Assembly: GCA_030789695.1 (NCBI GenBank)
Contig: CM061136.1
Location: 132,773,584 to 132,837,583 of the forward strand
From: Scilla litardierei
Taxonomy: Eukaryota > Streptophyta > Magnoliopsida > Asparagales > Asparagaceae
Length of the DNA stretch: 64,000 nt
Direction of reading: 5' to 3'
Part shown: piece after piece, positions 45,060-56,397 of the stretch
Position numbering within the stretch: position 1 is the stretch's first letter
Layout: every line of letters starts with the position of its first letter
Position numbers and translations under genes: made by a program
The notes under the pieces: model-generated
The model's input: the letters and a program-made list of their open reading frames with translations, nothing else
Databases searched by the model: none
Told to the model about the DNA's origin: nothing

Positions 45060-46745
45060 TCAAGAGGCAGCGGGAGGACCAGAAGCAACTGCAGGCTCAG
45101 CAGGAGCAGAAGAGGTGACTGGATCAGCAGGAACGTCCGGAAGATCAGCAGGAGAGACGACTGAAGTGGCAACCTCTGAAGCAGCAACCGTAGTGGCCTC
45201 GGGAGCACCAGTCGGAGTATCCACCACAGGAGTGGTGGCAACAGGTGTGCTCTCGGGGGCACCAGCAGACGTAGCAGCAACATCAGCACCGGAAGAGGTA
45301 GCACCAGCAGCAGCAGTACCAGCAGAAGTGCCCTCGGGGGCACGAGTCGAAGCACGACAAAGCTCCTCAATGTCCTCCTCAGCCATCTCATCTAACTCCT
45401 CATCCTCAGACACGGAAGGAGGAAGCTCAACACCCATCTGACGAGCCATACGGCAGACTACCTCCTCGGTACGAGCCAAGCGGGACTCGTGACGAAGAAG
45501 TATCCGGACGACATCATCAAGGGTGGCAACGGGAGTAGCAGAGGCACTGGCAGAGGCAGGGGCAGACGCTGAAGGTGTCGTCCTCTGAACATGACAAAGC
45601 ACCGCAAGAGATTTCTTGACGGCCGTCGCATTTAGGGGAGGACCAAGGGGACGCTCATCGTCACGAGGCAACGTGACACGAAAATGACGAAAAACGAGGG
45701 TCAACATGCAAGGAAATGGGATATGAGCCGATTTATTGGACTTTCGAATACACTCGAAAGAGTCAATCTTATCGAGTATAATTCGAGCCCAATTAATCGA
45801 GATCCCCATGAAGATCGCATAGATAAGCTTCAAAAATGGCTGGGATGGTAAAGATGAGGAGCCGTACTTGGGAAGCAAGCACGACTTCAGAATCAGATTT
45901 AGGACCCACGCATTAGGCTTGAATGATTTGGATGGCACGCCAATCATGGCAGGAGGGATGTGATGGAAAATCTCTGAAAGGATGGTCTGATCAAGATAAG
46001 AAATATCGTCAACCGAGATATCAGAGGGAAGAAGGCCAGACGAAGAGATACCCAAAATCTCTCCTAAGATTTCCGTTGTGAGGACTATAGGAGTCCCCAA
46101 AACGGTCGTCTCAACAGAGTGGGTCTGATCGTACTGACCCCGGATCCTATTCGTATAGAAAAGCTTCACTAATCTAGGGTAGGGGTGAGGATTCGCCTTC
46201 GAGTCATATCGAAGATAATCGAGGAGACCCGACGACGAGAGAAGATCAGCTAACCCTATAAAGTCGCTAAACTGGACGAAATGCTCCAGAAGCAGCGGGC
46301 AATGTTCGATACGGTTGTATGCCGCGAGACACAATGGGTCGTCTCGATACAACGAAATATCGACACCGCCCACCGGCATCGGACCCTTTCCCTTAGGCTT
46401 ACGGGTAGACGTACGAGGGTGTGTGCTAGACTCGGGATGGATAGGAGGAGTGGGTTCCCTATGAGTCTCGGTCTCGGGGTTATACTCCGTATCGGAATCG
46501 GTAGGAGTATGGAACGAAGACTGAGAGGCAAGAATTTTGGCCTTGGGCTTAGGCTTGGGCTTGGGTTGACCTCTAGGCTTGGCGGTCGTCGTCCTCTTCT
46601 TCTTGAGAGGAGGCGAAGACGACGACAGTTGGGTGGTCTTGGCACGGCGTTTCGGAGGGGTTGGATGGTCGGGGTCCGAAGGGGTTTGGTCTACGGTCAT
46701 CGGTGAGGGGCTAGATGGAGTGATCGGGATACGTGTTCTTGCCAT
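45060..46745 (-). CDS. SIRE-A ORF3, about 561 aa, downstream of pol
   Basis: The Met at 46745 (MARTRIPITPSSPSP) is the preferred start. The frame is open 52 codons further to 46901, but that extension is a translated AAACCCTAG-type repeat. The N-terminal ~130 residues are basic, Pro/Ser/Lys-rich and nuclear-signal-like (KPKPKPKAK). Residues of about 130-380 form a folded-looking domain with FVQFSDFIGLADLL, PRLVKLFYTNRI and TTEILGEILGI, wording I associate with the putative plant transposon protein domain found in many plant retroelement ORFs. The C-terminal ~130 residues are Ala/Thr/Ser/Pro low complexity after an acidic stretch. SIRE elements are known for an ORF here, often called env-like, but I see no signal peptide or clear transmembrane anchor. 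Function unknown. Confidence 0.72.
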   Translation of the reverse strand: MARTRIPITPSSPSPMTVDQTPSDPDHPTPPKRRAKTTQLSSSSPPLKKKRTTTAKPRGQPKPKPKPKAKILASQSSFHTPTDSDTEYNPETETHREPTPPIHPESSTHPRTSTRKPKGKGPMPVGGVDISLYRDDPLCLAAYNRIEHCPLLLEHFVQFSDFIGLADLLSSSGLLDYLRYDSKANPHPYPRLVKLFYTNRIRGQYDQTHSVETTVLGTPIVLTTEILGEILGISSSGLLPSDISVDDISYLDQTILSEIFHHIPPAMIGVPSKSFKPNAWVLNLILKSCLLPKYGSSSLPSQPFLKLIYAIFMGISINWARIILDKIDSFECIRKSNKSAHIPFPCMLTLVFRHFRVTLPRDDERPLGPPLNATAVKKSLAVLCHVQRTTPSASAPASASASATPVATLDDVVRILLRHESRLARTEEVVCRMARQMGVELPPSVSEDEELDEMAEEDIEELCRASTRAPEGTSAGTAAAGATSSGADVAATSAGAPESTPVATTPVVDTPTGAPEATTVAASEVATSVVSPADLPDVPADPVTSSAPAEPAVASGPPAAS

Positions 46746-47534
46746 AGTCGAAGCAAGACACGACACAAGAAGATCAAAAGAAGAAGCCCTAGCCAAAAAA
46801 GACTTAAACCCTAGGAGCCCTAGAAACCCTAGAAACCTTAGAAACCGAGCTAACCCTAGCTCTAGGAATGGAAATCTAACCCTAGAAGGAGAAGAAATCA
46901 CCTAGAAAGAGGGGCCGACGGTGGAGATCGACGGAGATGGCCGGAAAACGGCCGGAGATCGATCGGAAGACGAAGGGTCTGAGAGGGATTGGGGTTTTGA
47001 GCTGGAGGAGAAACACTTTAGACCGATTAGAATGAGAACAGACCGACTAAACTGAGTTTAAGTCGGTCGAGATCGCAAATGACCAAACAGTCCCTGGCAC
47101 AACTAGTCGGTCACAGTTCAAGCACTGACCGACTAGATCACGATCTAGTCGGTCGGTCAATGAGCTTGAACCGACTAGTTGCAAACAGTGGCTGAGTCCA
47201 AGATTTACTGACAAGATTTAGTCGGTCTGCGTTCATTTACTGACCGACTAGATCACGATCTAGTCGGTCGGTCACTGAACATGAACCGACTAAAGAGTTA
47301 AAAATTTGAAAATCAATTTCTCTCCACAATACGCTTGGACGATATATCTCAAAACTCTCAATAATAATCTAAACTACCCCATTAAACATCGAAAACTCAA
47401 AATTTGACGATTACGCACAAATCGAACGAAAAATCAAAATATCACATAAATTCCCGAAAAATCCAATAATTCTAGCATGAAAGAGATATTGCCAAATATA
47501 ATAGCATGCAAAATTATTGAATGAAACATGAATC
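46746..47534 (-). promoter_or_regulatory. Spacer between pol and ORF3 with a second palindrome array
   Basis: 47030-47290 holds eight or so CTAGTCGGTC/GACCGACTAG words arranged as in the LTR. Between the array and ORF3 lies a CT-rich, CCGGCCG-containing stretch (46900-47030) that resembles a plant gene leader, with CTCTCAGACC and TTCTTCTCCTTCTAG. No clear TATA box is seen. The layout suggests, but does not prove, a separate promoter for ORF3. Confidence 0.5.
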
Positions 47535-50500
47535 CTATATCTCGGATTCACCCATAATCCCCAATTCTCGACGCAACCGCACAAAGGAGTCCTCCTTTAG
47601 GGGTTTCGTGAAAATATCGGCGATTTGCTTTTGGGTTTCAACGTACACTAAAATGATGTCCTTTTTAGCAACATGATCATCTAAAAAGTGGTGTCGGACA
47701 TCTATGTGTTTCGAACGGGAATGGTGTACCGGGTTCTTGGAAAGACATATTGCACTTTGGTTGTCAACCATGATAGGGCAAGTATCACAATTTATACCAA
47801 AGTCTTTAAGTGTGTGTCTCATCCAAAGAACTTGAGCACACGCGGCACCGGCGGCAATATATTCCGCCTCGGTGGTTGAAAGTGATACGGAATTTTGCTT
47901 CTTGGAAAACCAAGAGACAAGAGAATTTCCTATAAAATGGCAAGTGCCACTAGTACTTTTCCTGTCGGATTTGCATCCCGCATAATCGGCATCACTATAT
48001 GAGATTAACTCATACGTGCTAGATTTTGGATAAAGTAATCCAAAATCAAGTGTATAACTTAGATAACGGAAAATACGTTTTACCGCTACTAAGTGAGATT
48101 CCTTAGGTTGAGATTGATAACGAGCACATACGCATACGGCGAACATAATATCGGGCCTACTTGCGGTAAGATAAAGCAAACTACCTATCATACCTCGATA
48201 TAGACGAATGTCTACATCCTTACAGCCCGTATCCTTGTCAAGATGCGTAGTCGTGCTCATTGGAGTCTTTTTCCCGGAAGCACTCTCCATTCCAAATCGC
48301 TTTAGCAACTCCACCGTATACTTCGTTTGGTGGATGAAGATTGCATCGTCCATTTGGCGAATTTGGAGACCTAAGAAATACTTGAGCTCACCCATGTGGC
48401 TCATCTCAAATTGTTCCTTCATAACATTAGAGAACTCTTCGCAAAGAGCAAAGTTAGTAGCACCGAAAATGATATCATCAACATATATTTGAACTAAAAT
48501 TATATCATTATTCGCATGCTTAACAAAAAGTGTAGAATCGGCTTCTCCCATTTTAAAATTCAAATCCAAAAGAAAATTCTTTAGGCGATCATACCAAGCT
48601 CGAGGAGCTTGTCTTAAGCCGTAAAGCGCTTTCTTTAGTTTAAAAACATGATTTGGAAATTTTTCATTTATGAAGCCCGGAGGTTGAGAAACGTAAACTT
48701 CCTCAACAACATATCCGTTTAAAAATGCACTTTTAACATCCATTTGAAATAATTTAAAATCCTTATGGCATGCAAAAGACAATAATAATCTAATTGATTC
48801 TAATCTAGCTACCGGAGCGAAGGATTCTTCGAAATCAATACCTTCCTCTTGTCGATAGCCTTGAGCAACTAACCGAGCTTTGTTCCGGACGACGACTTGG
48901 TTTTCGTCGGTTTTGTTCTTGAAGATCCACTTTGTCCCTATGACGGTGTGGTTCTTCGATGGCAATGGAACAAGCTCCCAAACTTCATTTCTCTCGAATT
49001 GAATGAGCTCCTCCTCCATGGCTAAGATCCAAGCGCTATCTTCGCATGCTTCATTAATATTCTTTGGCTCTATCGAGGAGGCAAAGGCACAATGAACGAA
49101 GTAGTTCACTTGTGATCTCGTCTTGACACTATCATAGATATTGCCAATGACTTGCTCATGAGGATGGTCACGAACGGTATGAAGCCGTTTGGGAATACCT
49201 TGGTCACTAGGAACATTCTCAACAACTTCGTTAGTTGGGTTAGTCTCAATAGAATCAATAGAATCATTAGACTTAGAATTATCAAATGAATCACATAAAA
49301 CATCCATAGAATCATTATCATTTGAAATTCTAGTTGGAACAAATCCTTCATTAAAAGAGACATGAAGCGACTCCTCGATCGTTGAGGTTCGTTTGTTGAA
49401 TATCCGGTAGGCTTTGCTACGCGAAGAATATCCAACAAAAATACCCTCATCGGATCTTGGATCGAATTTGTCCAAACTACCATACGTGTTCTTAATAAAA
49501 CATTTCGAACCAAAAACACGAAAATGTTTAACTTGAGGCAACCTATCAAACAACAATTCATAACAAGTTTGTTTAGTGCCGGGCCTCAAAAGTATTCTAT
49601 TAAACACATAGCAAGCGGTGTGTACCGCTTCCGCCCAAAATTGATGGCCAAGTTGGCTATCATCAAGCATAGTGCGAGCACACTCCACTAGCGTCCTATT
49701 CTTTCTCTCAACTACACCATTTTGAGGAGGTGCACGAGGGAAAGAGAAGGTGTGTGTAATACCAACTTCATCACAAAATGTCTCAAAAGAATCATTCTCA
49801 AATTCACCTCCATGATCACTACGAATAGTGACAATGGTGGTTCCTAAGAGATTTTGTACTTTCTTAACAAAAATTGTGAAGTTTTCAAAAGCTTCATTTT
49901 TATTACATAATGAAAATACCCATGTAAATCTCGAATAGTCATCTACGATGACAAGTCCATATCTTGCATTTCCTAAGTAAGCAACTCTAGTTGGCCCAAA
50001 TAAGTCTAGATGTAATAGCTCTAGTGGCCGTTTAGTAGAAATGCTTTTCTTAGGTTTAAATGAAGATTTAGGAAGCTTGTCGCATTGACAACAATCACAA
50101 AAACTTTTCTTTTCAAAAACAAGCTTCGGAAAACCTTTAATAGAATTTAATTTTGAAAGCTTATATAGTGTTCCAAAGTTCACATGTCCAAAGCGTCGAT
50201 GCCATAAGTGTTGTTCACTTGTGTTGGCAACGAGACATTGTTCATAAGACTTAGGAAGATCCAAAATATAAATATCTTTATGACGAGTGCCGGAAAATAA
50301 TAATTTATCATTATCTTTTCTTAAAATATGACACAATCCTTTCGCAAAGCTAACTTTGTAACCTTTGTCACAAAGTTGGCTTATTGAAATAAGATTATGA
50401 TTTAAACCATTAACAAGATAAACATCACTAATTAAGGGTTTAGATGGGTTACCCACTTTACCAACACCTATGATGGTTCCGCTCTCGTTGCCTCCAAATA

Positions 50501-50646
50501 CGACGCGGTTTCCATTTGCTATGGGAACCACTCCGGAGAGCAAACTAGCGTCACCCGTCATGTGTTTTGAACACCCGCTATCGAGTATCCAATTTCCCTT
50601 GGAGCTAAATTTAAATTTGTTGCTCCTTTTCTTTTTCTTTTCCTTG
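47535..50646 (-). CDS. pol: SIRE-A pol: protease-integrase-RT-RNase H polyprotein
   Basis: The frame is open from just after a stop near 50650 to 47535; the first Met is at 50561, but the protease motif DSGCSKHM lies upstream of it, so translation must enter from gag. Counting from that Met, the zinc-binding HX3-H/CX2C region of integrase is at about 119-162. The Asp, Asp, Glu core residues are at about 184 (HLDLFGP), 249 (RSDHGGEF) and 284 (NGVVERKN). RT follows, with DVKSAFLNG at about 609 and YVDDIIFG at about 692. RNase H has [10 protein letters not shown] at about 857, [10 protein letters not shown] at about 897 and ADIFTKPL near the end. No stops or catalytic losses are seen. The protein copies RNA to cDNA and integrates it. 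It is in a different frame from gag, so expression needs frameshifting, splicing or reinitiation. Confidence 0.92.
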
Positions 50647-50704
50647 AGTACCTAAAGATAGAGAATTTCATATCATGGTACCCAAGGTCATTGGGTCCAA
50701 AAGA

Positions 50705-52957
50705 TTAGACCTTTGGAAGCCAAGTCCAATTGGACTTAGACTTCCCCACATAATTTCTACTATGCACAACATCTGAAAAATAAGCATTCATATACATTTG
50801 TTTTTCGTCCATGCTTGTGTCCTTTGGGCTCCAAATTGTGAAAATCTTGGGAACCCTCATCCTATTGGGTGCATGCATTCGACGTTGATTTCTACGTGAT
50901 GCATGTTGTGGATAGGCATAAGGAACATGATGGAATGGTGCACGACGAGAATTATTTATATGATGTTGTGGGTGAACATATGCATGTGTGGGAACATGTG
51001 CGTGAGGGTATCTCACATGGTGTGCACGTGCTCGAGAATGTGTTGCATAAAAATCATCATATGTGTGAGACGGTGGAGTAGGACGTGTGTTCCTACGTGG
51101 CATGGTATTGGTGTACATATAAGCATGCCCCTTCTTTGGAGGTCCACCCAAAGTGGGTTTCTTTCCAAAAGAGGGTGTGAACGAGGTGGAAGCACCATTG
51201 GTAGATGAACTACCAATAGAGTGTTTGCTCCCACTCGTTGAGGCTTCGGAAGTTGGCCTAACAAAAGTAGTGACAGACTTGGAAGAATTTCCCATCATAT
51301 ACCCCAAGCCAATGTGGTGTTTGGCCGGGAGTAAGTCTTTTAGGATATTATCCAAATGGCCCTTACCCTTGTTGAATTCGTTGATTCGGCCCAATGTGTT
51401 CTCATATTTCTCTTTGAGAGAACGCATAGAAGTATCCAAATTGGATACTTGTGATGTGAGCACATAAACACGAGATTTAAGATTCTCATTCTCAATACTC
51501 AAAGTCGAGTTTTGAGAAGTCAAATCCGCTATCTTGTGCTCCTCCGGATCTTCAATGCTAACATGTTCAAGTTGAGTCTTGAGATTAACAATCTCATTCC
51601 TCAACCCTTCAACAACGGTGTCGTTGTTGGTGATGATAGTTTTAGGCGAGGTTTGAATGCTAGCAAGGTCATCTTTTACTTTAGTATATCTATTTACTAA
51701 TTTAGTGTATTTTGACCGTAGTTTAGAGTTAGCATTCCTAAGGTCATCCATAGTTACCTCATCGTTGCCTTCGTCATCACTATCATCGGAAGAGGAGGAT
51801 CCTTGATCATGCTCCTCTCTTGCCATGAAGCACATGTGCGCTTGCTCCACTTGCTCATCGTCCGACTCTCCGCTTGAAGAATCCTCGGAGTCGGTGAATG
51901 TTGCTCTGACAAGTCCCTTCTTGTACCCCTTTTTGTAATTCTTGGACTTATCGAATTTTGGCGCCTTCCACTTCTCCTTTTGTTTGTTGAGAGGACACTC
52001 CGCTTTCATGTGTCCTGGCTTATTGCACTTGAAACACAAAGGAGAGGAAGAGGCGTTAGAAGAACCAAATTTAGCTTTGTTCTTATAGTTACCTTTTCGG
52101 AAGAAGCGGTTGAACTTCTTGGCCATGAGTGCCATGGACTCCAAGTCCAACTCGTTTTCCGAGTCGTCATCATCGGTTGATGTGGATGTGGATGGAGCGG
52201 CCTTGAAAGCAATAGCCTTCTTCTTTGGCTCGTCTTGCTTTAGGTAGGACTTCATCTTTTCCTGCAATTTGAGCTTGCTATCCTTGCGTACCTCGTATGA
52301 CATTAAAGTACCCATTAGTTGAACTACGGTGTACTTATTCATGTCATTACCTTCCTCGATGGCGAAGGTACGTTTCTCCCAAGAAGAAGGAAGTCCTTCG
52401 ATAAGCTTCGAACACTTCTCCTTTTGGGTGTAGGATTTGCCGAGAGCCTCTAACTCGTTTATGATGTCGACGAAGCGAGCGTAATACTCCTTCATCTTCT
52501 CGCCCTGTTGCATATGAAACATTTCGTAATCTTTGTTTACAACTACGAGTTTAGAGTCTCTTACCCGACTCATCCCTTCATGAAGAATGAGGAGGGAGTT
52601 CCAAATTTGATATGCACTCTTACATGTGCATATCTTATTGAAGTCCTCGGGCTCCAAAGCGCATTGCAAGGCGTTCATTGCCTTGGCATTGCTTACCTCC
52701 GCGGCGACCTCCGCGGTTGTCCATTTCTCGAAGTCTTCTTCTACGGGCTCGATGTATTCCTTCATTGTAGTCCTCCATAAGGATGCACTCCGGAGGAAGG
52801 TTTCCATCCGGCATTTCCAGTACCCGTAATTGGTACCGTTGAAGAATGGAGGCCTCGTAGAGGAATGTCCTTCCATCACCGAAGATGCTCCTTCACGGTT
52901 CCTGAAGGTGTCATAATTGGAAGGTGGACGCACGGTCTTGGTGTCGTTGGCAGACAT
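50705..52957 (-). CDS. gag: SIRE-A gag, 750 aa
   Basis: It starts MSANDTKTVRPP at 52957, just inside the PBS. An N-terminal UBN2/DUF4219-type capsid region includes RPPFFNGTNYGYWKCRM and EGLPSSWEKRTF. The zinc knuckle CFKCNKPGHMKAEC is at residues of about 308-321. After it come an acidic Ser/Asp region, a coiled coil of about 150 residues, a Ser/Thr-rich basic stretch and an unusual His/Arg/Tyr-rich segment (about 630-690, for example RARAHHVRYPHAHVP). It ends NWTWLPKV. The length suits SIRE-type gag, which is much longer than in most Copia elements. It forms virus-like particles and binds element RNA in the cytoplasm. The Copia-Z and Copia-W gags are relatives. The frame is intact. Confidence 0.93.
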   Translation of the reverse strand: MSANDTKTVRPPSNYDTFRNREGASSVMEGHSSTRPPFFNGTNYGYWKCRMETFLRSASLWRTTMKEYIEPVEEDFEKWTTAEVAAEVSNAKAMNALQCALEPEDFNKICTCKSAYQIWNSLLILHEGMSRVRDSKLVVVNKDYEMFHMQQGEKMKEYYARFVDIINELEALGKSYTQKEKCSKLIEGLPSSWEKRTFAIEEGNDMNKYTVVQLMGTLMSYEVRKDSKLKLQEKMKSYLKQDEPKKKAIAFKAAPSTSTSTDDDDSENELDLESMALMAKKFNRFFRKGNYKNKAKFGSSNASSSPLCFKCNKPGHMKAECPLNKQKEKWKAPKFDKSKNYKKGYKKGLVRATFTDSEDSSSGESDDEQVEQAHMCFMAREEHDQGSSSSDDSDDEGNDEVTMDDLRNANSKLRSKYTKLVNRYTKVKDDLASIQTSPKTIITNNDTVVEGLRNEIVNLKTQLEHVSIEDPEEHKIADLTSQNSTLSIENENLKSRVYVLTSQVSNLDTSMRSLKEKYENTLGRINEFNKGKGHLDNILKDLLPAKHHIGLGYMMGNSSKSVTTFVRPTSEASTSGSKHSIGSSSTNGASTSFTPSFGKKPTLGGPPKKGHAYMYTNTMPRRNTRPTPPSHTYDDFYATHSRARAHHVRYPHAHVPTHAYVHPQHHINNSRRAPFHHVPYAYPQHASRRNQRRMHAPNRMRVPKIFTIWSPKDTSMDEKQMYMNAYFSDVVHSRNYVGKSKSNWTWLPKV

Positions 52958-52970
52958 AGCTAAGTATCTG

Positions 52971-52982
52971 GCTCTGATACCA
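52971..52982 (-). other. SIRE-A primer-binding site (initiator tRNA-Met)
   Basis: The minus strand reads TGGTATCAGAGC, followed by CAGATAC, two bases inside the 5' LTR. Confidence 0.94.
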
Positions 52983-52984
52983 AA

Positions 52985-54859
52985 TGTAATGCCCTACCAG
53001 CTACTGCACAAGTACTAGAGGGGGGTGAATAGTACTTTAAAATAATAAGGAGTATAATTCCAAATTAAATTGCAAACAACTACCAAATCAATTTGCGGAA
53101 GCTTAAATTGAATGACAACACAAAATTAACAATGCAAACAAATGATGTTAATGGGTTCGGATCCACCCAAGTCTCCCCGACTTGTTCCCGGTGATCCTAC
53201 GTCCCAACCACCCGGATCCCCTTCGGATACTTGAGTTAGAAACCCTAACTCAAGATTTCCACTATGAAATACTTGTGAAAAATCCTCCACAAGTCAAATC
53301 ATACAAAATGTAATTTGTGACTCCCACAACCCGGGATCACAACCACACTCTCACAACCGAGAGTGAAACTTACAAATCAAATATGAAATGAAATAAGAAA
53401 AGACTTCTTACCGAACAAAATACATATGCCTTGAGTATTGCTTACGAATTAGGGCAAGGATGATTTTGGGGAAGAAGTGGCACCAAACCCTAGCTCCAAG
53501 ATGTAGATCAGCGATGGAGAGCTTTGGGGATGTTGGTGACCTAGAATCAAGCACTTGGCTTGGAAGGCTTCACACTCAATGAATCTCTCTTTGGAAGTAA
53601 GAGTTAGGAGAGATTATTGAATGGAGGGAATGAGCTTTGAATGAGCTTGGATTGATTTCTCTTGATCTCTAAACTTGCATTAATATCAGCCTTGGCAGCA
53701 ATGAATGCAGCCCAACAAGTATATATAGGATAGAGGAGAGAGAGAGAGAAAAACGTTTCAATTAAAGCTCCAACGGCTCTTTTCTGAACCCAACTAGTCG
53801 GTCAATGAACAACCACTGACCGACTAGTTCATCAACTAGTCGGTCGGTCAATTAACGTAAACTGACTAATGAGTAAACTGAGAAAAGATCAAAGTACAGA
53901 CTAAGGAACTAGTCGGTCTAAGAAGAGTAGCTGACCGACTAGTTTCACAACTAGTCGGTCGGTTACACAACGTTGACCGACTAACAGATAAAACTGAAGT
54001 CTGAGAAGAATTGTAATTAGTCGGTCCAAGAACAAATGTTGACCGACTAATTCACCAACTAGTCGGTCACCAAATGAACATAGACCGACTAACAATAAAC
54101 AGTAAGTATGGTGAAAAATTTGGCATGTACAGTAAACTAAACTAGTCGGTCCAAGAAGGAAAGTTGACCGACTAGTTCATCAACTAATCGGTCGATCAAT
54201 GAGCACAGACCGACTAATGATAAACAGTAGCTCAAGCTCAAATGTGCATGTTCAGGGAAAGCTCAACTAGTCGGTCACAGAAGCATCACTGACCGACTAG
54301 TTCACAAACTAGTCGGTCGGTGAGTCAACTTAGACCGACTAACTGTAAACAGTAAAGAGCAAAGAATTAACTGACAGAAACTAGTCGGTCCAAGAAGCTT
54401 GGCTGACCGACTAGATCACCATCTAGTCGGTCAGTTCTTCTTCTTGAACCAACTAACATGCACAAGAAGTCCCGAATCGAAGCGCGATGCTTCGGGAAGA
54501 ATTGTATGGACTTCTACAAAGATCCTAGAGCTAAGATATGAGCGTTATGAAGAATTAAAACGTAAGACCTACTCAAGGCTTAACATTCTACGAAAGAAGC
54601 TAAAAGACTATAAATTAAACTTGACGATACCGTCTTCAATAGCTTCAATCGAATCTTCATGACTTCTAAATAGGTCCATAAGCTTCAACGAAGCTTTAGG
54701 CATACGATCACGTGCTTTGAGAAGTCTTGAGACGTCGTAATTGATATTCATATGAATTTGACGACGATCTCCTTAACTGCGCTCACAAAGTGTTAGTTCA
54801 TATTATATTTATGTTTGTTCATCATCCAAAACCAAATCCGGGGAGTCCAATATCCAACA
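52985..54859 (-). repeat. SIRE-A 5' LTR, 1875 bp
   Basis: TGTAATG...CCAACA. TATA region 53720-53727, MSA-like word 53769-53779, palindrome array about 53793-54457. It differs from the 3' LTR by only a handful of bases. Confidence 0.93.
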
Positions 54860-54864
54860 ATATG

Positions 54865-55359
54865 CTAGGTGTGATGATAATAGGTGTGCATATAGATAAG
54901 TAAGTAGGCCTATTGAGTGACCTATATATTAGTACGTATGCGTATGTGCTCGTATGTAGGTATGTATTATGCTTAGACGTAAGTAGTTATGTTTTGTTGC
55001 CTGAGTATATAGGTGATATGCATATGATAGTAGAATTATAATTTTGATTGGTATTGCTTGCTTTGCGGGATGTTGCATGCGTGCATACCGAGAGGTATAC
55101 ACGACTATGGCACATCTTAATTATTTATGTGTGGATGTGTTAGTATACTAATTATAGGTAGTAGGTTATGGTGTGAACATATACACTACTTATGTGTGAC
55201 TATACGGTGAATGTTTGTACTAAGGAGTATATTATAATTATACGTGTGCTTATGTCTGTATTATTATTATGGTATATAGAGTGATTGAACTATGTAAGTA
55301 TTACCTGACTAAATACTAAGTGTGATTGACCTATGGTATGCTTATGGTTGTATTGGTAG

Positions 55360-55390
<31 letters not shown>

Positions 55391-56397
55391 TATAATGGAG
55401 TGGTATTGGTATATGTATGAATGTCGTGTTACGTATATAGAATATTCTGATATATGTATTGAGTCTCACTCAAGCTTGAGTGGGTATACTCTAAGTACAT
55501 TGAATGTATGTCTGAAGTTTGAATATAGCGACGTTTGATGTATGTATAGTGATAGGAGTGTTGTGTCTGGTTGTGTTACGCACATGATTGTGGGTCGCTA
55601 CACCAGTATATAGTTATAGGTGTTGGTCTTGTGGTATAGCTAATTACTAAGGACTTGCTCGTGTGAACATATGTGTACTAGCTAAAACTAGGTGTATAAT
55701 GGTATGATTGGTGTATGTAAATGAAATGTTAGCGTGTATGGGTGTGCACCATGCTCGGGTAAGTATGTGCTTAGTTATAGGTATTGATGACTATGATATA
55801 TGTGGCGTGTCGTAAATACAGTTATAGGACCGTACGTGATGTGAATATATGGTGAACTATTTGCATGTACTTGAATGACTATATATTGTGGAACTATAGT
55901 AGTGGTGAATATATATACATATAGTGAAACTTGACTTAATTATGGTATGGTGTGACTACACGTGTTGATGTGTTTGGTGTTGGATGAATACTAGGGATTA
56001 TTAGAGGGTAGTATACCCTTGATGTTTGTGCATAGGTAGCTACCTATAGGTAGAGCAATGATTGTATTGGCTAAGTGTGAGACTATCCTTATGTGAGTAT
56101 CTGAACTATTGTTTTGTACTAGGTAAGTAGTAGTTATATAAGGGATGTATGTTTATATATATATGATTGAAATACATGTATGAAGTCGACTGACTATAAT
56201 AAGTATAAATATATGACGTACGTGAATGTATATATATACGTGTTGGTAGTGTTTATGTTTAACTACCTAGTGCGTACATGAGCACCTGTAATGACTATAC
56301 CTGGTTGAATTATAATATGACTTGATTGGGGTAGTTACTAGAGTGACTAGTTATATTAGAAAGTCCGAGGACGGACTTTATTCTAAGGTGGGAAGGA
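54865..56397 (+). other. LARD-2 internal domain, right part
   Basis: It is collinear with 3500-5016 of LARD-1 and noncoding, with AT runs (55361-55392). It ends with the hairpin AAAGTCCG/CGGACTTT (56360-56379) and the purine tract AAGGTGGGAAGGA (56385-56397). Confidence 0.82.

Larger units (their letters stand above)
42145..54859 (-). mobile_element. SIRE-A: near-intact Copia SIRE/Maximus-like element with third ORF
   Basis: This 12,715-bp unit has LTRs of 1876 and 1875 bp, target duplication atatg, a tRNA-iMet PBS, gag, pol, a third ORF and a polypurine tract, all on the minus strand. Domain order is Copia type: gag, protease, integrase, RT, RNase H. LTR size, long gag and an ORF after pol are marks of the SIRE/Maximus lineage. 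The LTRs are almost identical, so it is young. The first LTR base pair on the left is TT instead of TG, a point change that would impair that terminus. Gag and pol are in different frames. Confidence 0.92.

Noticed and set aside
45031..45441. 136-codon plus-strand ORF opposite the ORF3 C-terminus
   Set aside because: Antisense shadow of the Ala/Thr-rich tail of ORF3.
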